From positions 2,976,001-3,040,000 of the forward strand of contig WHVY01000001.1 in assembly GCA_022266195.1 (NCBI GenBank): 64,000 bases of DNA. The letters are read 5' to 3'. The notes under the pieces were generated by a model. The model saw nothing but the letters and a program-made list of their open reading frames with translations, did no database searches and was not told the origin of the DNA. The translations under genes and the position numbers were made by a program. This DNA is from Tetranychus cinnabarinus. Lineage: Eukaryota > Arthropoda > Arachnida > Trombidiformes > Tetranychidae. The first letter of the stretch is position 1, and the number at the start of each line of letters is the position of its first letter. Below, one piece after another: positions 1 to 12,200 of the stretch.

Positions 1-1678
1 AAGGCAGAATATTTTGTTCGTGAAACTAATGGTACAGACAAGACGTCTGCTGTAAAATCACCGGTTAAACAAGAAGCAGCGGCTCCTCGAGGACGAAGGC
101 GTAGTAGTGAATTAAGATTGAATTTTGAAAATGGTGATGCTTCGAAATTTCGTGAATTGACGAAGAAAGATGCTGCAACCCAGTTAGCAGCTGAATTAGA
201 CAAATTGTTAGCCCCTGTGCCTTGTGATCAAAGACCACAATTAGAAGAGGATTTTTGTGGTTTTAACAAATTATTCAAAAAATTTATAGATGGAACAGGC
301 CCTTCCTTAGTATGGGACAAGATAGAGCCTCTGCAATCTGATGCAATAATCAATTATGATTCCCTTTCATCACCAACTGTTGATGAAATTCGTACCTTGT
401 TAACGAAATTGGTTGTTGTTAAATTAAATGGTGGTCTTGGGACATCAATGGGTTGTGTTGGACCCAAATCATTGATACCAGTTCGCAACGAGTTGACTTT
501 TCTCGATCTTACAGTACAAAACATTGAACAATTAAACAAGGCTTATGGTGTTGATGTACCTTTGGTTTTGATGAATTCTTTCAATACAGATGCAGATACT
601 CAAAAAGTATCGAGAAAATATCGAGGTTGTAAAGTTTCAATATACACCTTTCTGCAAAGTCGATATCCTCGGTTGAACAAAGAAACATTACTTCCTATCG
701 CAACGTCCATAGACAGTGATCCAGAAGATTGGTATCCACCAGGTCATGGTGATTTTTATGAAAGCTTTGCCAAATCGGGTTTACTTGCTGATTTTCTTGC
801 TGAAGGTGAGTTAATACAACCAATGTAATTTAAATTGATTAACTAATGTTTTCATTTTTCTTCAACGATTCACAGGTAGAGAATATGTTTTTATTTCTAA
901 CATTGATAATCTTGGAGCCACAGTTGACTTAAATATATTGAAATTCTTGTTGGATGCTAATCGAGTAAATAGACCATCATTTTTGATGGAAGTAACGGAT
1001 AAAACTCAGGCTGACGTAAAGGGTGGAACCTTGATTCAATATGAGGGTAAATTAAGGTTATTGGAAATTGCTCAGGTTCCCAAGGAACATGTGGATGAAT
1101 TTAAATCGGTGAAAAAATTTAAAATCTTCAATACCAATAATTTATGGGTTAGTCTGGAATCAATTGATGGTTTACTAAAATCTGATGGAATTAACATGGA
1201 AATTATTGTCAATCCTAAAAGTTTGGAGAATGGTTTAAATGTAATCCAATTAGAAACTGCTGCTGGTGCAGCAATGAAAGACTTTGAAAATCCAGTTGGA
1301 ATCAATGTGCCCCGTTCTCGATTTTTACCGGTCAAAAAGACTCAAGATTTACTTTTAGTGATGTCCAACTTGTATTCACTTAATCAAGGTTGCCTCAAAG
1401 TGAATCCAGCTCGACCTTTCCCAACTGTTCCTCTAGTTAAATTAGGAGACGCTCATTTTGCCAAAGTTCGAGACTTTTTATCTCGATTCGCTTCAATACC
1501 CGATATGCTAGAGCTTAATCATTTAACAGTTTCTGGAGATGTTACTTTTGGACGAGGCGTCAAGCTTCAAGGAACAGTTATTATTATTGCAAATCACGGA
1601 GATAGAATAGATATTCCTGCCGGTTCAGTCCTTGAAAATAAAATTGTTTCAGGTAATCTTAGAATTTTAGATCACTGA
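1..1678 (+). CDS. UGP2: UTP-glucose-1-phosphate uridylyltransferase (5' end outside window)
   Basis: This cytosolic enzyme makes UDP-glucose from UTP and glucose-1-phosphate, feeding glycogen, glycoprotein and (in arthropods) chitin precursor synthesis. Two exons are visible: 1-805 (open from base 1) and 876-1678, joined by a 70-bp GT-AG intron (AAG/GTGAGT donor) at phase 1. The 535 visible residues include the nucleotide-binding stretch LNGGLGTSMGC with GPKS (from about residue 142), WYPPGHGDFYESF, SNIDNLGATVD directly across the splice junction, KIFNTNNLW, and a C-terminal left-handed beta-helix region. About 45 residues rich in Lys/Arg/Ser precede the region that aligns with the usual animal N-terminus, so this copy has an N-terminal extension and its start lies upstream of the window. 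It is tail-to-tail with the OXA1-like gene. Family assignment is very secure; the true start is not visible. Confidence 0.95.
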
Positions 1679-2118
1679 GATTAATCAGTGAAATGCAAGT
1701 TGATTATAATCTATTGTTTTGGATCTGATAGTTTTTTGCTGTTTTAAATTATTGTATTATTAACGTGTCCTATTATCTAATTATTGTTAATGTTCATCCC
1801 CTAAAAATTTTAAATTAAAGTAATATTTAGTATTAAAATTTAAATCGACGATTCATTTATTCATACGGAAGGAAATATAAAACGGACTAGCATTTTGTAA
1901 TCTTAAATTATTTAATGACTCGATTTGTCGGCAAATTTAAGCTGAAGAATTGGAAAATGTTTGACAAGAGAATAAAATTTGATCTCGATATTATCTAATT
2001 ACATCAACTAGTATGTTATATTTATAAACCTTAGAAGGCTCAAATTCATTTCAATTATAAGAAATCTCAAGACTTACATTTTCAACAGAGTTAATTTCTA
2101 CATCCTAATTTTTCACTT
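1679..2118. other. convergent 3' UTR spacer
   Basis: These 440 bp lie between the stop codons of the convergent UGP and OXA1-like genes. The stretch is AT-rich and has no open frame of note. It must hold both 3' UTRs. I did not find a canonical AATAAA for UGP close to the stop, so a variant signal is probably used. Confidence 0.6.
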
Positions 2119-3658
2119 TTAAGACTTGCGTTTAGTATTTTTCCTGGTTGGGTCATAATCATAGGTTTTACGAAGTGGGCCAACCCCGGATCTTTCAAAT
2201 TGATTTAAATATTCGTTGCTTATTTTTCTAGCAGCCCGGTCTTGTAATGTCGTTTTCCAAGCACCTTTTATGTCAGTCCAGCTTTGTGTAACTGCGTTAA
2301 AAATGCCTCTTTTCTCTCCTTTAGCTTTTGGGATTGTAGGTGGAATTTTAAGAGCGGCTCGAACTTTAGGATTTAACATGATTAAACTTTGAAGAATCGA
2401 AATCGAATTCGACGTAGCCCAATATAAACCAATGGCTGCGGGCATTTTTGTAGTGGCATAGAAAATAACCAAGGGAACTGCAAACATTGAGCCTTTTTTC
2501 AAAAGATTTTGTATCGGGCTGACAGTAGTCTGAGCTGTGATTGCACCTAATTATAATAAATTTATGTAAATGAATTAACAATTCGGTTAAAATTTATCGA
2601 TACTTTTATCTATGGATTTAATAGATGGTAATCTTACCAAATTCAACTCCAATTTTCATGATACAGAATAATGTTAAAGCTGTCACTGAAGGTAAAATGT
2701 AAGTAGGATCTGGCACAGTTAAATCGAAGAAAGGACCAAAGCCACCATCTTTCATCACTTCATGTCCTGAAGAAGCCATTCTCCGTAAAGTGACGAAAAA
2801 AGTACCAAAAACAGCAACCTGAATGAGTAAGAAGTAAGAAATATAATTAAAATAAACAAAAAAATACAAAATGTTTTTGATACGAACCGAACAAAGTGGA
2901 GCTATCGCCAAATTTTTAAATTTAAATGCATCAGTAGAATGGTAAACTTCCGCCAATCTGTATGTTAATTTCATCACTAGATTTCATGAAAAAAGATATT
3001 CAAAGATTGTTAAAATATAATTTACAAAATGGAAACAATCGTCAACTCACTTTGCTCTTTATCTCCTCTCAATTCGGCGTCTTTTCTCTGTTTCATAATC
3101 TCTTGAATTTTAGGTGAAACTATGGCCATTTTAGCAGCTTGCTCTATTTTAAAGATTCAAGATTTAGAATTAGTTACCAAGATTGATTACAACAGACTAC
3201 AAAACTGACTTTGTGAGAAAACCATGACCGGGGTTAATATGACCCGTCCAACAACCGTAGCGGCAATTATTCCATAAGAGTAAGGCATGTAATTTTCGCA
3301 GAATAACAACATACTACAAATCCAACCTAAAAGATGACAGAAAAACTATTGAATCAAAAATGAAACATACTGAAGACCTCAAATTACCTGTAGGAAACCA
3401 ATTAGACATATTAAAAGTCTGAGCAGTGATCGGACCAAGTGGAAGAAGTTCAGGGGGCAAAGGTGGTTCAGGGATAACAAAATCTTTTAGCAAATCCGTT
3501 TGCTTAACTGCAGCATCTGAAGCCAGCTTGCGAATAGATTGATGTACACGGGACAATGCATGATTACAGATCAAGGCATCACCAAGTAAAATTTTAGCGG
3601 ACCTGCCGTTCAAACTAATTGCAGTTTGACCTAGCGAGATAATCCGCCTAGATAACAT
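2119..3658 (-). CDS. OXA1L: OXA1-like mitochondrial inner-membrane insertase
   Basis: YidC/Oxa1 family protein that inserts mitochondrially made and some imported proteins into the inner membrane. Six minus-strand exons were assembled: 3388-3658, 3210-3326, 3051-3143, 2888-2976, 2638-2818 and 2119-2546. The phases agree throughout and give 392 residues. The N-terminus (MLSRRIISLGQ, later SRVHQSIRKLAS) is basic and Ser-rich like a mitochondrial presequence. Family landmarks are RVILTPVMVFSQ, FFVTLRRMA, the block FFDLTVPDPTYILPSVTA, the hydrophobic segment FAVPLVIFYATTKMPAAIGLYW, and a basic C-terminal tail (ending RKNTKRKS) of the kind that contacts the mitoribosome. The fourth intron (2819-2887, 69 bp) is in frame and open, so an unspliced read-through would not be obvious; homology shows it is intronic. 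Its donor GTTCGT is atypical. The gene is divergent from the gene at 5060. Confidence 0.9.
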
Positions 3659-4310
3659 TTTAAACTAATTTAATCAAAACAATATCACATCAAGCCAGAA
3701 AAAATAAAAACCACGAGAAGACAACAACAAATCTAAACTAAGGGCATCTTGTGACTTTTAAAACAACTAAAACAAATCTAATGAACGATCCGATGCAATG
3801 TCTTATGTTTAATTATTTGTAAGTAAACATTGATTTCTTGAATTAATAAAGGTCAGTCTTCTGTGGACAGATTAATTAATGGACTTTGGAGACTTCGTGT
3901 TCCTCCGTTTTGTTACTTTGTCCCCTGGAGATGAACTTTTCACTGGTTGACACTTGATTGATAAGTGATTTAAAGAGTCATCATTTTTGCCAAGAAATGG
4001 AAATAGAAATGGATGAGACAAGATAAAATGTGAGTAAGATAATAAACTTTTCGTTAACAATTCTCGCTATTTAATCTATTAAAATAAAAATCGAATCAAT
4101 GATATTAATTCGGCTTTTATTTGACTAAATTTGATGTAATGACTCATGACGCAATTCAAGTAACCATATCAACAAAAGTAAACAATAAATACTAAACCAA
4201 AAACCTGACCAATCAAAATTATGCATTCAAAAACCACTAAATTCAAATAAATTTAATAACTGAATCGACTTTGAATATTGTACTGGACATTCTGAGTAGC
4301 CCTTGTGAAA
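3659..4310. promoter_or_regulatory. divergent intergenic promoter region
   Basis: About 650 bp separate the OXA1-like ATG (-) from the core promoter of the 258-aa gene (+). The OXA1-like side shows no TATA box at a sensible distance. Nothing else is recognisable; an open frame of 62 codons on the minus strand (3872-4060) has no support. Confidence 0.4.
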
Positions 4311-4346
4311 TATAAAATACCCAAAACTGACCTTGTTTTATCAGTC
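4311..4346 (+). promoter_or_regulatory. TATA box plus arthropod-type initiator
   Basis: TATAAAAT begins at 4311 and TCAGTC lies at 4341-4346, with the putative +1 A at 4343. That is 32 bp from the first T of the TATA, the classical spacing. It would start a 5' UTR exon 4343-4423 ending at a strong donor (AAAA/GTGAGT). Confidence 0.65.
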
Positions 4347-4422
4347 AACTCATCGTCTAAAAGTGTCTTAAGTATCTCTCAACTGTCTCCCTCTAGTGTT
4401 TCCCAATTACTTCATTTGTAAA

Positions 4423-5835
4423 AGTGAGTTTTGGGTTTTCTCTTCCTCTTTTTTCCTTTTTTAAAGTTGCTTTGACAATTAACTTGATCAAATCTCATAG
4501 TTCCCATCGATTGGAGGGAAATTTAGAGAGCGCAATTATTTTGTTTAAATCCAAGACAAATAAAGATCGCCATATTTAAGGGACTTAAAAGTATTATCTG
4601 GTTATTTTCACAATTTACATTTACAGATTGTTTTGTAGATTGTTTTATCCACTGTTAATCGGCAACCCGGTTAACAGAGAGAAACACACTTCACTTGGGT
4701 TTCCCGTTAATTTGACAAGGAAAAACAAATAAAACAAAAGTAATTCACATTTCCATTTCAATTTGTTCATTTCTTGAAATACTGAATATGCTAACTCATC
4801 ATAAGCAACATGTTCGACTGTTTAAGTTTAATCAAATGTTTACTGGTTTCATAAGTTTGGTTATTGATTTGCTATCACAAGAAATTGCGATCTGTTGTTT
4901 GAGATTCAGCTTTTCAGCAATTCAAGTTTGAGTCAGCTTCTCAATAGTTATTGAAACCTCTGTTTAACTGTTAGTCCTATAAATAACAGCCTAAATCGTC
5001 ATTCGAAATATCCTCTTTTGTTCTCATTGAAACTAATTTTTCTTTTCTTTTCCCACCAGTGGAGCCTCATCGATCCTTCAACAATCCCAGCAGTTCAACA
5101 TCGGATAATTTATCTGCCACTAATCAGTTCGCTAACATCACTCCAAAAGAAGAGCCTGTGTCTCCTCCCGCATCTCCTAATCGCAACTATCGACGAGGAC
5201 CTATTATTGTCTATGGTGGTGGCTTGAAATGGAACTTTCCAGTCCGTTCTGACATTGATTCTCCTCCTGTTTCAAATGGCACCAACAATCCTGTTACTGG
5301 TTCAACTCCTCATTCACCCACTCAGTCAACGAGTTCAGTGCCTGACCAAAACCTGGTTCCAGTTAACCCTGTTTCATCATCAGAAGCTACTTCTGTTCCT
5401 TTGACAAAAAACCAAAAACTTAGGCTCAAAAGAAAGCTGTTCTTGCAGAAGCGAAGACAAATTGCAGAGGAAACTGGCATTATCTGTCCAGTTGAGCAAA
5501 GATACTTGCTGAAACAACAACTAAATGCTGAAAAAAGAGCTAAACACTTCTATCAAAAAGGTATGGAAGAAGCGATCGCTGTTCAAGAAAAATTAAAAGA
5601 TGTAGATATCAAGCCTTTCGCCATAAAACAGGAGCTTCAAGGAGACACTGAAATCCAGGATGCGTTTCAAAAATGCAACGAATTTTTATCTCGCGCTGAA
5701 AGTATCGCATATTTTGCTTTAAAATTCAATAAAATGCGAGCATCATCAGACCCATGTAATGTCCCACCTCTCGGACCTGAAATTGATTCCCCTAAAGATT
5801 ATTTGGAGAAAGTTATCTTGAATAAAACTGAATAG
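4423..5835 (+). CDS. unrecognised basic 258-aa protein; split start codon
   Basis: The coding body is 5060-5835, preceded by a clean acceptor (TTTTCCCACCAG) whose exon starts TGGAGCC. The best donor downstream of the TATA/initiator is AAAA/GTGAGT at 4423/4424. Joining them makes AAAATGG, an ATG in good context, so the start codon is split A/TG by a 636-bp intron (4424-5059). The 258-residue product starts MEPHRSFNNPSSS, then a Ser/Pro/Thr-rich half with KEEPVSPPASP and GPIIVYGGGLKWNFP. A basic, probably helical stretch follows (LTKNQKLRLKRKLFLQKRR, about residues 115-133), and a charged helical C-terminal half rich in Lys/Glu. It resembles a nuclear protein with an NLS, but I recognise no domain. 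AATAAA at 5841-5846 is the likely polyadenylation signal, almost touching the stop codon. Confidence 0.7.
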
Positions 5836-6224
5836 AAAACAATAAAATTGCCATTTTTTAAACTAATTCAAATTTCGACTCTAATATTCTGTTTAAACAA
5901 TGAAACACGATTTTTACGCGTAGGCTCAATAGATTATCAGTTTTAATATCAGTCAAACTCAGGTCAGATTTCATGAAAACAGTTATTTTCAAGTTTAACT
6001 GCAATTCAGGAAAATAATGAATAATACAAAAACATATTGAAAGCTCCAACAATTTACTTATTTACAGTGACAGATGACAATTGAATGTTACAGGTGAAGC
6101 ACTTTTAATGTAAAAGAAACAATAATATTACAATAACAATAACTTAATAGCAATACATGGCAATAAGTAGCTATAATTATGAGAATGTATTTTGATCGTG
6201 AATGGTTGTAACACATTATTGTTG
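5836..6224. other. convergent 3' spacer
   Basis: AT-rich spacer between the unknown plus-strand gene and the stop codon of the minus-strand DPP-like gene. It should contain the 3' UTRs; nothing else is seen. Confidence 0.5.
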
Positions 6225-9200
6225 TCAACTTTGCTGAACCATTTGAACGGCTGTGAAACATTTTTGAAGATAAGTTTCAACCAACAAGAAAAAGTGTAAC
6301 TTTGATTGTGACAGTTTATGATCATCATCAGGATAAACTTGAATCTGATAATTAATGGTTCCTTTTGAGACTTCCTTAATCAACGATTTGGTCAGCAACA
6401 TTGTATGTTGAATATGAACAAACTCTGTAAAATAGAGAAAACAAAGAAAATGAAAAATTCAATTAAACACTCGATTTGAATGTTGTCTTTTTGTATAAAA
6501 AAGCTAGTCATTTGTTAAAGGTTGTCTGATTGTTCAGATGTTGGCTCATTGATTGATCAACAATCAAAGTCAACATTTGAATCTATTTGATTGTAATCTC
6601 AATATCGACACATTGCTACATTATAATGTATTGATAGGGAAAATTATCCAGACTAATAATGTTATTGTGAATACGATATTAGATTTTTGGTTTTCTGTAT
6701 TGTGTTTCATCTGTTTTGGCTTATTTTAGCTTATTAATCAATTACCATTTGCAGTTCCATGAGCAATGAGGAATCGTTTGTTAACCAATTCATCAGTTTT
6801 GAGAAATAAATTATTCAGATCATAATTTGAATTGTATTGATGAGCACTTGGATTACCAAATAAGTATTCAGCTGAAAGAGCATCTATAAAGAAATTAGGC
6901 GGAATAAAAGAGAATCAATTAATAGTGTAAAGCAATTAAAATATGTGTGTGTGTATAAAGATTAAGCATTAACCAAATTTTGATTGATTAACTCTTGACA
7001 GTCAATTTGATTACCATTAGCAGGTTAATAATGAATGCAAATGTACATTATGCATGTATAAAAAACTCAACTAATGATTGATGCAAAGACAAATGAAACT
7101 AAACATTTTTTGCACAATCAATACACAATTTAGCGTCAACGTTAATCAATTTACACTTATCAACCATTTTATTATAATAACCATTATGAGCCATTAATTT
7201 AATCAAATGTTTCAAAGAGCGAGAGAGATAATTAAATAGACTGGAGTAAGAAGTAAATCAAGTTAAACCTCAAACCCAACCTGAAACAACCCAATATTAA
7301 ACCAAAAGTTGATTATAACCAGATTTAAATAGTCAAATGTAAGATCATTGAAGTCAGTCATTGAAATATTGTCACGACTTTAACCCAACAAGACTCAATT
7401 TTTTGTGCAGCAAGATGAGTCCATTTGGGTTGTCTAGAGTCTGGTGAAGGGTGAACCGATCAACATTAGCAAATGAAAAAAGATCAAATCAAGTTTAGAT
7501 TCAACTTATAGTTGAAACATTTTGATTCAGTTTAATTCCGTCAGAATGATGCAGAATGATGATCCGATAATGCCTTCTAAATCCTTGACTCAAGTCTGTT
7601 AAAGCAACTGATTGAGCATGAAAAGATGAGCATTAATTTAACTGTTGGTGATAACATTCCCTGCGATGAAGTCCAAGTGACCAAAAATTATCTCAACGAA
7701 AAAAAGACAACAAAGTTTATCTTTATCACCACCATTCATTGCCAGCATCATCTTGTTCATCTGTCCATCTAATACATTAACTCACTCTTGGTTGAACCCA
7801 ATTCTTCCGAATCAATCATTTTGCTTGAAAAATAATTTTCACACATTACTTGAGACACAAAAATGCACAATTGATTGAGCAAGTTCATTGAAGGATGATA
7901 TTAATAATAATGATAACAAGAAATGAGCAAAAAGGATTATCATCATCATTACCAGCAGCCACATCATCATTATCATGAGTGAACAAAAAGTGAACAAATT
8001 GAAGAGTAAAAAAAGCGTCGAAAGAATCAACTTAATAATCATTTTAGGTTTAAAATAATCCAAAGTTCAATTTTTCTCCTCGAATCAAATTAATGACCAA
8101 AAAACTATCACTCTAATTACTTCAATTTAATAATTGAAGAAAACACAAATAACGAGAAAAGTTAATCTTTTAAACTGTCAACTTGATTAGGATATGTTAA
8201 CCATTTGTATTGATTAAAGCAATTTGAAAAGTAGTGAAAGTCACTTTTAAAGGAACCAGAAAAAAAGTTTCGCTTTTTTACCAGTTCGTTGACAGAATTG
8301 ATAAACTGATTCTTTGTCTGCCCTCAAATGTTGACCATTAATCTTGCCTTTAATTCAATAAGAATGAAAAAAAGGTCAAATGAATAAGAGAAGAAAAAAT
8401 ATCCGAATGAAATAATAAATTAGTCAATTACTTTGAGCAACATGAAATGAATCAAGAGCAACTTGTTTTAATAACGAAACATTTAAAGGTTTAAAGTTGA
8501 ATGAAGTATCAACTGATTGTATCATCGACAGTGAAGAGACAAATTTCCAACATGGAATGGAGAAAAATCACTAAAAATGTCTCGATTATCACGATGACCA
8601 TAAATGGGTTTCCCTGATATTGACTCGATACAAGTTGGTATCAAATTTCCGAATCATATTTACTCAGAAAGGGAATGAAAAGATATCAATTGTAATGCGA
8701 AAAGATTGAGCTCAAGTTTTCACTCCCAGTTGAACTAGGAGTTAATGCTAAAAGCCAAAGGGCCAACAGTCAGATAATAATCATTTCCCAAGTGTCAGTT
8801 GTTATCTTAAAATGTTCCCATCATTATCATCATGAAAGGTTATTTCCTTTTATTCATTACTTTCATTAAGACGGAGAAAAAAACTGGAAAAGCCATAAAT
8901 TGATAAAGAATCAGATTAAATTGAATGCCAATCATTAATATTATTTTTACCTTTTCCTTATCCTTTTCCTTTCAACGCTAATTAACTTGCCAAATATTAT
9001 CAGGTTAAACAGGTTTATCGAGGCAACTTGATGAACCCATTTCACAGGAGTTTAACCTTTGTTTTGTTTTTCAATAAACAATGATTTATGAAACCATCAA
9101 CCATCGAACACTTAATACAATTTTTTTCATGAAACATTAATCGACACACAGAACTGGACCAAAATGATGGCCACTTTCATCAGATTCAACAATAACTTCA

Positions 9201-12200
9201 ATTGTTGGTTTTCGCTTGAAAAATAAAGAAGTGAAGATTTGGTACTTTTGGCCACTTTTTCCTCTTCATTTTCCCATTTCTGTTGATAGTTTTTTTCTCC
9301 CCATTAAAAGCTATTTCCTTTCAGAATCCTTTTCTTTTCTGATAACTCAAAAGATATATTATTATTTATTGATAACATTTCTTTTCAATCATCACTCAAT
9401 CATTTTCTACTCCCAGTGAACAGAAACAGAAAGCAAAACATGAAACCCAAAATAACCACAGGAACTCTTTTTTTTCCTTTTCCTTCTGAATTTCATTGAA
9501 TCTCTGAAGTTACTTTTTCTCTCTACTGTATTAAAAGCATTCAACATTTCGAGATGTTTACTCTTTACTCAGCAAATTATAAACAATCAACAAATGTAAC
9601 ATCAATTGGTAGCCATCAGTTTCCCCCCAATTAATTGAATTGCTAAATTAATTTCAATTGTTTCAAAAACTCATTCAATGATCGAATCAAAACTTGAAGA
9701 TGAAACTTGAAGGTTGCTGGAAAATTTGAATTGGAACATCTTGAAATCGAAAATGATGAATTCTAAAAGATCTTGGATTAGGAAAAATTTCTGGATATTG
9801 ACCTTTGGTTTGGCTTATTTTTCCAATCATCAATTCAGATTTGTCATTCTTTGATTTGAGCATCAACTTGATCAGTGAATGTCAGTCTACTTGATCAATA
9901 TTCAAAGTTGCTTTTGTCGAGCAAATTGTATTCAATATTATTGTGATATTGATTGAAATACCAATTATTGCATCAATAATACAGAGAAAAGATTTTGCTA
10001 TTCATGTCAATCTAAAGGAACGAAAAGAAAAGTGAAACTGGCAGGGGATTTCAATGGTTTCTCATCTTAATGTGATTCAATTAATTTTGATTGTTTCTCT
10101 CAATCCAATTGTCTGTTAATAATTAATGTTGATATTGATTTGATGGATCGTGTTATTAATGTTGATTAATGTTGCGACTATTTTTGTTTCTTGTTGGAAT
10201 CGACACTAAATTTGGCTTTGCTTGAGATTTGGTTAAAATGGTGAAAACAATTGATTTACCCATTAGCCTCCAATCCACAATGGGTGACTGACCAATGGTA
10301 CAACCAATTAAACCATTCTTGTCCTGTGAGATTGTCTCTAGTGCAGTAAAGGCTGAACTGGCTGAGCCCCAAAGAGCCACTCTGCTTCGATCAATGTTAC
10401 CCAAAAGCGAATCAATTAGATCAATGATAGCCAATTGATGATCGTAATTGACTTTTGACCAGCGATAGTCACGCGAAGTTTCCTTTGGATTAATCTCATG
10501 TAACTCTAATTGAACATAAACATATTCCTTTGAACTTGACAGATAATGGCCCCAATTGAGGTTAAATTTTTCACTTAAAATAAGGTCAACCATTGGAAAT
10601 CTGTTTGTGAGAGAAATAAGGATTTAAATTGCAATTCGATATAAAGTGTAAAAAACTTACGATTCTATGACTAAAGGATAGCGAATTGTTTCCTCTTCTT
10701 CTTCATTTAAAACTTCCAAATGTTTCCTTGGAGGTGGAACAAGAACTTTAATGTTCAATCCTGAATAAGAAAATTGAATTGAGAAAACCTTTTAAAACTA
10801 ATGTTCAACTTATTGAGTTTGTCAAGTTTCACATTCTTCATTTTACATTAATATTTTGACAAGAAATGAGTAAACCTGGAAAACAAGTAAATCAATTCAG
10901 ACATTATCCTCATTCATTTACTTCTAATAAACAATTCTGAGAATGAAATCTTTCTCTCATCAGTTTTCCATGTTAATATTAGAGCAACTGACAACAGATT
11001 TGATCTTAAACTCTGCTAGCAGCCATGGTCAACATGAAGGATAAACTTACTTCTTGAATCATTGTCAATTGGAAGTGTTAAGTACATTTCACTAGGCATT
11101 CGTTTGTCCATTAAAATCTCTTCAAATTGTTTATTATCTTCAATTGTCCAAACTGTGAAAGAAAAATAAGTTTATTTTGTTCAATTTATAATCAACTAAA
11201 TATGCAAAGTTGGTGGAAATAGTGAAAAACAAAATCTAAATAAACTAAATAAGATGAAATATGAGGTAAAAGAAGATGATTCAATGTAAAAAATGGAAAC
11301 ATTGAAAAGTATAAAAGGCTAAAGGAATATTAATCACTCCCAGTGGATAAATTATGATGGAGTAATAGACGGTAAAACCTTGATTAATATTTGATTGTTG
11401 AAATTAATCTGCTTACCATGAGTGTGATTAACTGTTGAATAAATTGAGGTAAATACTTTTCTTGGTCCGAGGCACCTTAAAATATAATAATCTGTTGTTG
11501 GGCTAAAATAAGCTTCATAATAACCGCATCTGGAGGTTAGATTACAAGTAATACAATGGGGTAACCCTGTTGTACCATTGGCTAAGCTCAACGAGTAAAG
11601 ATGACTTTGAGCCGGTTTATCAATTCCAGTTGCTTCAAAGTAAATTACATCTTCAGTTGTTTGGTAAGAAAGCAATCTCTTGACATCATAACGTCCATGG
11701 GTTAAAAAGTTTCCCACCAAATTAAAATATTTATCCTGAAAAAGAAAAGAACAAAAATGGAAAATTTAATTTTCTAAATTTTAGATTCAATTAATCACAA
11801 AACACTCTTGAGTTAGACAATTTAGTCTAAAGTTTCCTCTATTCAAACAGAAGCAATTGATTCGATATTGTAATTGGGTTAACAATTTCATGATTGTTCC
11901 AATTTGGAGTTTCTTTTTGTTCGTTTCAATTCTTGATTCAATTTTGTACAATTGAAACTATTTAATGAAACTGAAATGCTGTCAATTTGATTATATTGAA
12001 CAATGTTGCAGGAACAATTAGTATGATAATGATGAGATGAAAGGATTGCTGATGAGGATTGTAGTCATTGATGTTCAATGTTGATTGGAAATGCAAACGG
12101 AAGTTAATAGTTGACTAAAAACGGAAGGTAATTCCTATTAACTAGACTTCAATTGTTATGAAATGATTAAATGAAGACAAAGTGTTTCCATCAAAGTAAA

